From contig DAIRVG010000006.1 of NCBI GenBank assembly GCA_036802945.1, positions 1 through 64,000 of the forward strand: DNA of 64,000 nucleotides, read 5' to 3'. Under the pieces are notes generated by a model, which saw only the letters and a list, made by a program, of their open reading frames with translations, was not told the DNA's origin and ran no database searches. The translations under genes were made by a program, and so were the position numbers. This DNA is from Gp6-AA40 sp036802945 (GTDB lineage: Bacteria > Acidobacteriota > Vicinamibacteria > Vicinamibacterales > UBA2999). This document shows positions 53,474 to 60,655 of the stretch, in pieces (position 1 is the first letter of the stretch; every line of letters starts with the position of its first letter).

Positions 53474-54067
53474 ATCGCTTTCGACCGTTCGCCCCGACGT
53501 GATGATCGCACTCGCATCAACGAGCGCATCCGGGTCAGAGAAATCCGCGTGATCGACGAGACTGGAACGCAGCTCGGCATCATGCCGCCACCGGCGGCGC
53601 TGGCGATCGCCAAGCAGAAGGGGCTCGACCTCGTCGAGATTTCGCCGACTGCGGTGCCGCCGGTCTGCCGGATCATGGACTTCGGCCAGTACCAGTACCA
53701 GGAACAGAAGCGCGCCCGCGAAGCCAAGAAACACCAGCGGGTGATCGAGGTCAAGGAGATCAAGTTCCGGCCGAAAGTCGACGTGCACGACTACGAATTC
53801 AAGAAGAAGCACATCGAACGCTTCCTATCCGAGGGCGACAAGGTGAAGGCGACGATCTTCTTCCGGGGTCGGGAGATGGCGCACCCCGAGATCGGCCGGC
53901 GCATTCTCGAGCGCCTGATCGAGGAACTGGCGGACATCGCGGTTCCCGAAGCATCGCCGCGGCAGGAAGGCAACCAGATGCACGTCATCCTGAGCCAGCG
54001 CTTGGGACGGAAGTCGGCGCCAAAGAGAACCCAGGAAGCTGTAGCGGAGCCTGTAACAGAGGAATAG
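53474..54067 (+). CDS. infC: Translation initiation factor IF-3 with AUC start
   Basis: 197 residues. Keeps free 30S subunits apart from 50S and proofreads initiation. The N-domain RINERIRVREIRVIDETGTQ and C-domain KEIKFRPKVDVHDYEFKKKH are typical. No ATG, GTG or TTG gives the complete N-domain: the first standard start (GTG 53549) would drop 25 residues including RINERIRVREIR. ATC at 53474 has GGAGG five bases upstream and gives IAFDRSPRRDDR. infC commonly starts with a rare AUU/AUC codon, which IF-3 itself discriminates against (autoregulation). Confidence 0.88.
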   Translation: MAFDRSPRRDDRTRINERIRVREIRVIDETGTQLGIMPPPAALAIAKQKGLDLVEISPTAVPPVCRIMDFGQYQYQEQKRAREAKKHQRVIEVKEIKFRPKVDVHDYEFKKKHIERFLSEGDKVKATIFFRGREMAHPEIGRRILERLIEELADIAVPEASPRQEGNQMHVILSQRLGRKSAPKRTQEAVAEPVTEE

Positions 54068-54106
54068 CCACGAAGAACGCGAAGCACACGAAGGAAATCT
54101 GCGCAG

Positions 54107-54304
54107 ATGCCAAAACTCAAGACGCACCGGGGCGCCGCCAAGCGCTTCAAGAAGACTGGAACGGGCAAGATCGTCAGGGCGAGCGCGTTCAAGCGCCACA
54201 TCCTGACGAGCAAGGAAACGAAGATGAAGCGCCACAAGCGGGGCACGAGGGTTGTGTCGGATTCTGATGCCCCGAAGCTGAGGCTGATGCTCCCGTACAA
54301 ATGA
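54107..54304 (+). CDS. rpmI: 50S ribosomal protein L35
   Basis: 65 residues: MPKLKTHRGAAKRFKKTGTGK, RASAFKRHILTSKETKMKRH and the end RLMLPYK. Very basic, whole family length. Second in the infC-rpmI-rplT run. A degenerate GAAGAACGCGAAGCACACG block lies in the infC-rpmI gap. Confidence 0.95.
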   Translation: MPKLKTHRGAAKRFKKTGTGKIVRASAFKRHILTSKETKMKRHKRGTRVVSDSDAPKLRLMLPYK

Positions 54305-54305
54305 C

Positions 54306-54376
54306 GCAATGCAAGATGCAAAAGTCAAAATGCAAACGACATTGTTTGAATGTTGCATTTTGAATTTTGAATTACA
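54306..54376. repeat. Word-repeat hairpin, word TGCAAAA / TTTTGCA, between rpmI and rplT
   Basis: GCAATGCAAGATGCAAAAGT and AAAATGCAAAC on the left, GTTGCATTTTGAATTTTGAA on the right, a loop of CGACATTGTTTGAAT. Same words as 35226. It is embedded inside a ribosomal protein operon, in the leader of rplT where L20 autoregulation acts in some bacteria. Confidence 0.9.
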
Positions 54377-54388
54377 GGATTTCGAATA

Positions 54389-54760
54389 ATGCCGAGAGTC
54401 AAACGTGGAACGGTTCGCCGCGCGAAGCGCAAGAAGCTCCTCGCCCGCGCGAAAGGTTTTTACCAGACCAAGAGCAAGCTGTATCGCGCAGCAAAGGAAG
54501 CGGTCGACACGGCGGGCAAGTACGCCTTCGTGGGCCGGAAGAACAAGAAGCGCGAGTACCGCCGCCTGTGGGTCGTCCGGATCAACGCGGCGGCGCGCGA
54601 GAACGGCCTCACCTATTCGCAGATGATGCGCGGCCTCAAGATCGCCGGCATCACGCTCGATCGCAAAATGCTCGCGGACATGGCCGTGACGCAGTCGGCC
54701 GCATTTGCCAAGGTGGCGGCGCAGGCGAAGGCCGCGCTCCCCGCTGAGGCACGTGCCTGA
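54389..54760 (+). CDS. rplT: 50S ribosomal protein L20
   Basis: 123 residues: MPRVKRGTVRRAKRKKLLAR, RAAKEAVDTAGKYAFVGRKN, LWVVRINAAARENGLTYSQM and KIAGITLDRKMLADMAV. rRNA-binding assembly protein and, in other bacteria, a translational autoregulator. AGGA eleven bases before the ATG. Stop overlaps the pheS start. Confidence 0.95.
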   Translation: MPRVKRGTVRRAKRKKLLARAKGFYQTKSKLYRAAKEAVDTAGKYAFVGRKNKKREYRRLWVVRINAAARENGLTYSQMMRGLKIAGITLDRKMLADMAVTQSAAFAKVAAQAKAALPAEARA

Positions 54761-55847
54761 ACCTGCGCTCGATCGGTCGGCAATTGAGACGGCGCGAACC
54801 GAGTTTCGCGCCCGCCTCGATGCCGCCGACAGCGATCAGAAGCTCAAAGCCCTTCACGACGAATTCCTGAGCCGCAAGTCCGGGGCGGTCACCGGGCTGA
54901 TGAAGACACTTGGCACGCTCGCGCCAGACGCGCGTCGCGAATTCGGTCAGCTCGTGAACACGCTCAAGACCGAGATCGAGACGGCGCTCGGCGAGAAGCG
55001 CCAGACGCTCGAGTCGACGCGGCAGCCTGCCGGCGCGATCGACGTCACGCTTCCCGGCCGCCAGTTGCCGATGGGCCGCGTCCATCCACTGATGCGTGTG
55101 CGACGGGAGGTCGAAGACATCTTCACGCACATGGGTTACGAGATCCTTGAAGGGCCGGAGGTCGAGGACGACTTCCACAACTTCGAGGCGCTCAACATGC
55201 CGCTGGATCATCCCGCCCGCGACATGCAGGACACGCTGTACCTCGAGGCGCCGATCGCCGGCGGCACGTGGGGCGCCCATCGAGGAAAGGTTCCAGAGGC
55301 GCAGGTCCGCGCCGCGACATTGCTTCGCACGCACACGTCCGCGATGCAGATTCGCTACATGAAGACGTTCCCGCCGCCGGTCCGCATCATCGTTCCCGGC
55401 CGCGTCTATCGCCGTGACAATCTCGACTTGAGCCACACGCCGATGTTTCAGCAGTTCGAGGGGCTCGTCGTCGGCGAGGGAATCACGCTCGGCGATCTGA
55501 AGGGAACGCTCGAAGCGATGATGCGCGAGTTGTTTGGCGACGTGAAGGTGCGATTGCGTCCCAGCTTTTTTCCCTACACGGAACCGAGCGCGGAAGTCGA
55601 TGTGAGCTGCCGGAACTGCGGCGGGTCGGGCTGTGGCACGTGTAAGCAGACCGGCTGGCTCGAGATCCTCGGGAGCGGCATGGTGCACCCGGCCGTGTTC
55701 GAAGCGGTGGGCTATGACCCTGAGAAGGTGACCGGCTTTGCGTTCGGTCTCGGAATGGAGCGCGTCGCGATGCTGAAATACGGCGTCGACGACATCCGTC
55801 TCTTCTACGAAAACGACCTCCGCTTCCTCGAGCAGTTCCCGATATGA
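54753..55847 (+). CDS. pheS: Phenylalanyl-tRNA synthetase alpha subunit
   Basis: 364 residues. N-terminal coiled coil, class II core: HPLMRVRREVEDIFTHMGYE, RDMQDTLYL, LLRTHTSAMQIRYM, RIIVPGRVYRRDN, THTPMFQQFEGLVVG, FFPYTEPSAEVDV and GFAFGLGMERVAML. The charging site is here; PheT completes the enzyme. The GTG at 54753 overlaps rplT by eight bases; the earlier in-frame start is antisense to nothing but lacks a ribosome site. Confidence 0.95.
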   Translation: MPEPALDRSAIETARTEFRARLDAADSDQKLKALHDEFLSRKSGAVTGLMKTLGTLAPDARREFGQLVNTLKTEIETALGEKRQTLESTRQPAGAIDVTLPGRQLPMGRVHPLMRVRREVEDIFTHMGYEILEGPEVEDDFHNFEALNMPLDHPARDMQDTLYLEAPIAGGTWGAHRGKVPEAQVRAATLLRTHTSAMQIRYMKTFPPPVRIIVPGRVYRRDNLDLSHTPMFQQFEGLVVGEGITLGDLKGTLEAMMRELFGDVKVRLRPSFFPYTEPSAEVDVSCRNCGGSGCGTCKQTGWLEILGSGMVHPAVFEAVGYDPEKVTGFAFGLGMERVAMLKYGVDDIRLFYENDLRFLEQFPI

Positions 55848-55881
55848 AGCCCTTCATACCCAACGGGCCAAGGCCCACGTC

Positions 55882-57963
55882 GTGAAGATTCTCGTATCAT
55901 GGCTGCGGGACTTCGTCGATGTCACCGCGTCGCCCGATGACATCGCCCGGACGATGTCGGTGCGCGGCTTCGCGGTCGAGAGCATCGAGCCGATCGGTGC
56001 CGACGATGCGGTGCTCGATTTCGAGGTCACCGCAAACCGGCCTGACTGCATGTCGGTGATGGGCATGGCGCGCGAGGTCGCGGCGGCGTACAGGCTTCCA
56101 CTGCGAAGACCTGCTGCCAGCGGGGCGAGCCTTTCAGGCTCGCCGGGCGGACCCGAAGGGTCCGCCCCGCATCCTCTGAAGACCGTCGAGAAAGCGGACA
56201 TCGACGTCGTCATAGACAATCCCGAGCTCTGCCCACGATATGCCGGCGCTGTCGCCGATGTGACCGTCGGCCCGTCCCCTCAGTGGATGCAGTCGCGCCT
56301 CCAGGCCGCCGGCGTCCGTCCCATCAGCAACATCGTTGACATCACGAACTACGTGTTGCTCGAGGTAGGACAGCCGATGCACGCGTTCGACTTTGCCCGC
56401 CTCTCGGGCGCGCAGATCCGGGTCAGGACTGCCGCAGCCAGCGAGTCGATCAAGACACTTGACGGACAGACGCGCGCGCTGGCGCCAGACATGCTCGTGA
56501 TCGCAGACGCCCAGCGGCCCATCGCGGTGGCGGGCGTGATGGGCGGGGCGGATTCCGAAGTCACGTCCAGCACTCCCGTCATCGTCTTCGAGAGCGCCTA
56601 TTTCAACCCGCTGTCGGTCCGGCGGACGAGCAAGAAACTTGGCCTGAAAACCGAGGCCAGCATGCGATTCGAGCGCGGCGCCGACCCGCGGCTTCCCGTC
56701 ACCGCGATGGAGCGCGCGTGCGCGCTGCTCGAGCTGACCGGGGCCGGACGGGCGCGCGGCACAGTCGTCGATCGCTACCCGGCGCGGATCGAGCCGATGC
56801 TGTTGCGGTTGCGACGCACAAAGATCACGGGCCTTCTCGGAACCGTGATTCCAGACGGCGACGTCCGACGCATCCTCGAAAGTCTCGGGTTCGCGCTGCG
56901 CGATGCGCCTGACGGCTGGGAGGTCACCGTCCCGACCCGGCGCGTCGACGCGGTTCGCGAAGTGGATCTCATCGAGGAAGTGGCGCGGCACTATGGGTTC
57001 GATCGCCTGCCGTCGACGTTCCCGGCGTTGACGTCGGCGCCGCCGCCAATCGATCCGTGGATCGGGCGCGCGCGACACCTGCGGACCGTCATGACCGCCG
57101 CCGGTTTCTCCGAGGCGATGACGTTCGGTTTCGTCGCCGAGCCCGCGGCGCAGCCGTTTGCATCCGAGGGAGACCTCGTGCCGATCGCGAACCCGTTGTC
57201 CGAGAACTTCGCGGTGCTCAGGCCGTCGGCTCTGCCCAGCCTGGTCGATGCGGTCGCTCACAACCGCCGTCGCGAGCAGCGCGACGTACGCCTGTTCGAA
57301 ATCGGCGCGCGCTTCTCCCGCACTCGCGGCGAAAGGCGCTCCGTGGCCTGCGCCTGGACCGGCGCGGCGGCCGGCGAGCATTGGAGCGGCGGCGCGCGGG
57401 ACGTCGATTTCTTCGACATGAAAGGCATCGTCGAGCGAATCGGGCAGGCGCTTCGTCTCGACGTGCGCACAGAGCCGCATCGCGAAGCCTGGCTCGTGGC
57501 CGGACGCTCGGCGGTCCTCATAACGGATGGCACACGCATCGGGGTGCTCGGCCAGCTCGCGCCCGCAATCTCCGAAGCCCACGGTTTGCCGTTGAACGAC
57601 GAGGTGTACGTGGCCGAAATCGACCTCGACGCGGCGGAACAGGCCGCGCCGAAACGGGAGGCGCACATCGAACCGCTGCCCCGCTATCCATCGGTCACCA
57701 GGGACATTTCCATTCTGGTGGCCGAGACGCTCGCTGCGGCCACCGTCCGCGCGACGGTGCGCGAGGCAGCTCCGGAGACGCTCGTGCGCGTCCGCGAGTT
57801 CGATCGCTACCAGGGCAAGGGTGTCCCCGAAGGAAAGGTCAGCCTGTCGCTACGCCTCACCTTCCGGTCATCTGACAGAACGCTCACGGACTCCGACGTT
57901 CAAAGCGCGATGGACGACGTCCTCGCCGCGTTGAAGGAAAGACACGGCGCGGTGCAGCGATAA
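55882..57963 (+). CDS. pheT: Phenylalanyl-tRNA synthetase beta subunit, short form with palindrome insert
   Basis: 693 residues against about 790 in E. coli. B1 domain starts KILVSWLRDFVDVTASPDDI and goes directly from GFAVESIEPIGADDAVLDFE to VTANRPDCMSVMGMAREVA, so the internal EMAP/OB tRNA-binding domain is absent. B3/B4 editing region (NIVDITNYVLLEVGQPMHAFD), B5, catalytic-like core and C-terminal FDX-ACB domain (PRYPSVTRDISILV) are present. Residues about 80-95 (SGASLSGSPGGPEGSAP) are encoded by two perfect palindromes. GTG start at 55882. Confidence 0.94.
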   Translation: MKILVSWLRDFVDVTASPDDIARTMSVRGFAVESIEPIGADDAVLDFEVTANRPDCMSVMGMAREVAAAYRLPLRRPAASGASLSGSPGGPEGSAPHPLKTVEKADIDVVIDNPELCPRYAGAVADVTVGPSPQWMQSRLQAAGVRPISNIVDITNYVLLEVGQPMHAFDFARLSGAQIRVRTAAASESIKTLDGQTRALAPDMLVIADAQRPIAVAGVMGGADSEVTSSTPVIVFESAYFNPLSVRRTSKKLGLKTEASMRFERGADPRLPVTAMERACALLELTGAGRARGTVVDRYPARIEPMLLRLRRTKITGLLGTVIPDGDVRRILESLGFALRDAPDGWEVTVPTRRVDAVREVDLIEEVARHYGFDRLPSTFPALTSAPPPIDPWIGRARHLRTVMTAAGFSEAMTFGFVAEPAAQPFASEGDLVPIANPLSENFAVLRPSALPSLVDAVAHNRRREQRDVRLFEIGARFSRTRGERRSVACAWTGAAAGEHWSGGARDVDFFDMKGIVERIGQALRLDVRTEPHREAWLVAGRSAVLITDGTRIGVLGQLAPAISEAHGLPLNDEVYVAEIDLDAAEQAAPKREAHIEPLPRYPSVTRDISILVAETLAAATVRATVREAAPETLVRVREFDRYQGKGVPEGKVSLSLRLTFRSSDRTLTDSDVQSAMDDVLAALKERHGAVQR
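56124..56167. repeat. Two adjacent in-frame palindromes inside pheT
   Basis: GGCGAGCCT, TTC, AGGCTCGCC (56124-56144) then GGGCGGACCC, GAA, GGGTCCGCCC (56145-56167). Both perfect. They encode a Gly/Ser/Pro-rich loop in the B1 domain, exactly joined, with no frame change. The second shares GGCGGACC with the palindromes in queG and thiL. Confidence 0.9.
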
Positions 57964-58022
57964 CAGCAACCGGCCGTGTTACCATCTCCGCGATAACTCT
58001 TTACGACACGAGGTTGGAGCGG

Positions 58023-58304
58023 ATGGCAAAGCAGGCTGTGGCACGTTCAATCGATCTCGAACCAATCGATCGCCTCGAGGAGAAGATCAAGCTGCTCGTA
58101 GGCATGGTGAGCCGGCTTCGCTCGGACCAGGCGAGAGCGGCCGACGAGAACGTGCGGCTCACGCAGGAAATTGTCGCGCTGCGCGGGCGTCTTTCAGACT
58201 CTGAAGGCACCAGCGCGGAGATCACAGCGCTGCGCGACGAGCGGGAAATCATCCGGACGCGCGTGACCGACATGCTCGAACAGCTCGAGCATCTGAGCTT
58301 GTGA
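58023..58304 (+). CDS. Small coiled-coil protein, ZapB-like
   Basis: 93 residues, almost one coiled coil: IDRLEEKIKLLVGMVSRLRS, ENVRLTQEIVALRGRL, DEREIIRTRVTDMLEQLEHL. ATG 58023 with GGAGCGG upstream. It overlaps zapA (GTGA), the usual place of a small partner of ZapA that helps FtsZ ring assembly, such as ZapB. Sequence alone does not prove it. Confidence 0.75.
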   Translation: MAKQAVARSIDLEPIDRLEEKIKLLVGMVSRLRSDQARAADENVRLTQEIVALRGRLSDSEGTSAEITALRDEREIIRTRVTDMLEQLEHLSL

Positions 58305-58612
58305 CCGTGGTCACCGTCGAAATCGCCGGACAGCGGTATCCAATCCGCAGCGGTCTTGACGAGCGGTACGTCGCCGAACTGGCAGCGTACGTTGACCAGA
58401 AAATGCGCGCCGCCGTCGTCTCCGCTCCGGAAAGCGACATGCTCGGTGTGGCCATCCTTGTCGCGCTCAATATTGCCGACGATGTCTTCAGGGCGCGGCA
58501 GCAACAGTCCAGCGTTGACGGAGAGCTGAACCAGCGCGCTCTCCAGTTAGAGCAGCTCGTGGACGGCGTTTTAGCGCAAATGACCGCCGCTCAGTCGGTT
58601 AGCGCTCCTTGA
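58301..58612 (+). CDS. zapA: Cell division protein ZapA
   Basis: 103 residues. VTVEIAGQRYPIRSGLDERY and VAELAAYVDQKMR are the ZapA globular head, ending in a helical coiled coil with LVALNIADDVFRAR. Cross-links FtsZ filaments at the division site. GTG start overlaps the previous gene. Immediately followed by 6S RNA, a very common arrangement. Confidence 0.92.
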   Translation: MTVVTVEIAGQRYPIRSGLDERYVAELAAYVDQKMRAAVVSAPESDMLGVAILVALNIADDVFRARQQQSSVDGELNQRALQLEQLVDGVLAQMTAAQSVSAP

Positions 58613-58639
58613 CCCACCCCTGACCGCAGGCTAAGATCC

Positions 58640-58830
58640 CCGGAGTCCTGCTTTGCTCGTGATGGTTTTCGGAGGCTCGTCTGAGCCAACGTAAAACCCA
58701 AGCGAGCCGCGAGGTCGCGCGGTGTGCATGCCTCTGTTCCGAGGAAGCCTGAAGCGCGACTAACAACAGTGGCTCCACCTGCTTTGCAGGTTCACTCGAC
58801 CTCCCCACACGGCAAAGCGGGGCGTCTCAT
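58640..58830 (+). ncRNA. ssrS: 6S RNA (RNA polymerase regulator)
   Basis: Located after zapA, the usual place. CCTGCTTTGC (58647-58656) pairs with GCAAAGCGGGG (58812-58822) as the closing stem. The middle contains TGCATGCCTCTGTTCCGAGG then AAGCCTGAAGCGCGACTAAC, close to the E. coli 6S central region (GCATGCTCGGTCCGTCCGAGAAGCCTTAAAACTGCGAC). CACCTGCTTTGCAGGTTCAC is a stem-loop of the other side. It mimics an open promoter and sequesters sigma-70 polymerase in stationary phase. Ends are estimated. The bases 58831-58902 hold nothing else that I can support. Confidence 0.85.
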
Positions 58831-58902
58831 ACCTCCCGCTTCCCCCGCACCGGCGGTTGCCGGCGCGACGCACGTGAGAGCAAGAAAGCACCACCGACCG
58901 TA

Positions 58903-59940
58903 TTGCAGAATCGCACTGTTTCCGAGATCGGCGAGCATGCGCTCATCGCCCGAATAACCGGGCGACTCGCCATGCCGCCCTGGGTCCTCGTCGGACCCGG
59001 CGACGATGCGGCGGTGATCGAGCCGGAGCGTGGCGCGCTCGACGTGCTCACCACTGACGCACAGGTTGAGGGTGTTCATTTCGACCGGCGGTTCGTACCA
59101 CCAGACGCGATCGGGCATCGCGCGCTGGCGGTGAACTTGAGCGACCTGGCTGCCATGGGTGCACAACCGCGCGCGGCGCTGCTATCGCTGATGCTGCCGG
59201 GCGACCTGGAGACGTCCGCGGTCGACGGCCTCCTGGATGGATTGCTTGCGCTCGCAGCGCGCTATCGTGTCGCGCTCATCGGCGGCAACGTGACGCGGAC
59301 GCCTGGCCCGATGATGATCGACGTCACCGCGATCGGATCCGTCCGGCCGCGCCGGGTGCTCATACGCGCTGGTGCACGGCCGGGCGACGAGGTGTACGTG
59401 ACGGGCGCAATCGGAGGCGCCGTCGTTGGATTGCGATTGTTACAGGAGGCAGCAGGCGGACCTGAAGGTCCGCCTCGACGATCGGATGTAGAGGCCGACC
59501 TTCAGGTCGGCCTGTCTGAACAGCGCTATCTGAGACCTGAGCCGCGCGTTCGCGTGGGGCTGCTGCTCGGCCGCAATCGCGCGGCAAGCGCGTGTATCGA
59601 CTTGAGCGACGGCCTGGCCGACGGAATTCGTCAGATCGCGGTGGCATCGGGGGTCGGAATTGCCGTCGACGGGGAGACGATTCCGCTCGCGGACGGGGTG
59701 GCTGAATACCATCGCGCGCAGGGCCACGATCCGGTGTGCGCTGCGCTTGCCGGTGGCGACGATTACGAATTGCTGTTCACTGCGCGGCCGACGCTGCGCG
59801 GACGACTGCGCGCGGTCAAACGGCAAGCCGGGGATCTGCCGATAACGAAGATAGGCGTCGTGACGAAAGCTCAGCAGTTGGTGCTACGGACCGCGTCCGG
59901 CGACGTTGAGCTTCCTGCAGGCTTTGAACACTTTCGGTGA
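58903..59940 (+). CDS. thiL: Thiamine-monophosphate kinase with palindrome insert
   Basis: 345 residues. Start TTG 58903 gives LQNRTVSEIGEHALI; there is no good Shine-Dalgarno, so the start is the least certain part. GPGDDAAVIE, TTDAQVEGVHF, NLSDLAAMGAQP, GGNVTRTPG, CIDLSDGLADG and AGGDDYELLF are ThiL motifs. Makes thiamine diphosphate. Residues about 185-204 (GGPEGPPRRSDVEADLQVGL) are encoded by two palindromes between LLQEA and the conserved RYLRPEPRV, in a loop. No other thiamine gene is near. Confidence 0.93.
   Translation: MQNRTVSEIGEHALIARITGRLAMPPWVLVGPGDDAAVIEPERGALDVLTTDAQVEGVHFDRRFVPPDAIGHRALAVNLSDLAAMGAQPRAALLSLMLPGDLETSAVDGLLDGLLALAARYRVALIGGNVTRTPGPMMIDVTAIGSVRPRRVLIRAGARPGDEVYVTGAIGGAVVGLRLLQEAAGGPEGPPRRSDVEADLQVGLSEQRYLRPEPRVRVGLLLGRNRAASACIDLSDGLADGIRQIAVASGVGIAVDGETIPLADGVAEYHRAQGHDPVCAALAGGDDYELLFTARPTLRGRLRAVKRQAGDLPITKIGVVTKAQQLVLRTASGDVELPAGFEHFR
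59455..59513. repeat. Two in-frame palindromes inside thiL
   Basis: GGCGGACCTGAAGGTCCGCC (59455-59474), then TCGACGATCGGATGTAG, then AGGCCGACCTTCAGGTCGGCCT (59492-59513). The first is identical to the one in queG. The linker TCGACGATCG corresponds to TCTACGATCG there, so queG holds the first half of the same element. Confidence 0.9.
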
Positions 59941-59946
59941 GACAAG

Positions 59947-59999
59947 CCACGGAGAACGCGGAGGTTTCGAGTTTTCTCCGTGATTCCGTGCCTCCGTGG
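59947..59999. repeat. CCACGGAGACAC imperfect palindrome, copy 6
   Basis: CCACGGAGAACGCGGAGG on the left, CTCCGTGATTCCGTG and CCTCCGTGG on the right. It starts after the thiL stop, preceded by GACAAG, as with copy 5, and lies before the 3D-domain gene. Confidence 0.8.
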
Positions 60000-60015
60000 C
60001 CCGTCTGAGTGAGAG

Positions 60016-60651
60016 ATGAGACGAATTATTTCGCGGTCGAGCACGCGCAAGCTGGTGGTGACCTGCGTCGCCGTCGGCGCATTGATGCTTGCCTACGAGG
60101 CCACGACCTTCGATCTGCTCCCATGGGGCGGCCAGTCAGGCGGCGTCGATCCCTCCGCGCCTGTGCCAGGAGCACGGCTGCAGTTCACCGCAACGGCGTA
60201 CTGCAAAGGGACGACGACCGCGTCGGGCGCCGAAGTCCGCACAGGGATTGCCGCGGCGGATGACGACATCCTGCCTGTTGGAAGCGTGGTCAACGTCACG
60301 ACCGAGCACGCCAAATACAACGGTGTCTACACGATCATGGACACGGGTCCTGCGGTGCAGGGCCGGCTGATCGATCTTTACATGTGGAGCTGCCACGAGG
60401 CACTGGCGTTCGGCAGGAAGCCGATCCAGGTGACCGTACTCCGACTCGGGTGGAATCCGCGCGCGAGCACGCCGAGCCTCATCGACCGACTGTTCCACCG
60501 CGGCGAACGCGCGGCGAGCGCGGCGCCTATCGCATCACCGGCTCGGGCCGTTGAGCCTAAAGCGGGCGCGATCACCGTCGGCGACGCCGCGGAGGTGCCA
60601 ACGGCACCCCCGGACACACCGTCACCCGCCGAAAATACGCAGGCGAATTAG
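60016..60651 (+). CDS. Exported 3D-domain protein
   Basis: 211 residues. N-terminal anchor (LVVTCVAVGALMLAY), then a 3D domain, named for three Asp residues: TATAYCKGTTTASG, RTGIAAADDDILPVGSVVNV and YTIMDTGPAVQGRLIDLY. This fold is the double-psi barrel of MltA and RlpA-type cell-wall enzymes. A Pro/Ala-rich C-terminal tail follows. Peptidoglycan-related role is inferred. Repeat copy 6 precedes the ATG. Confidence 0.82.
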   Translation: MRRIISRSSTRKLVVTCVAVGALMLAYEATTFDLLPWGGQSGGVDPSAPVPGARLQFTATAYCKGTTTASGAEVRTGIAAADDDILPVGSVVNVTTEHAKYNGVYTIMDTGPAVQGRLIDLYMWSCHEALAFGRKPIQVTVLRLGWNPRASTPSLIDRLFHRGERAASAAPIASPARAVEPKAGAITVGDAAEVPTAPPDTPSPAENTQAN

Positions 60652-60655
60652 CCGA

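Noticed and set aside
54305..54388. Attenuator leader peptide for pheST
   Set aside because: No Phe-rich short frame with a terminator lies before pheS; the gap before rplT holds only the word hairpin.
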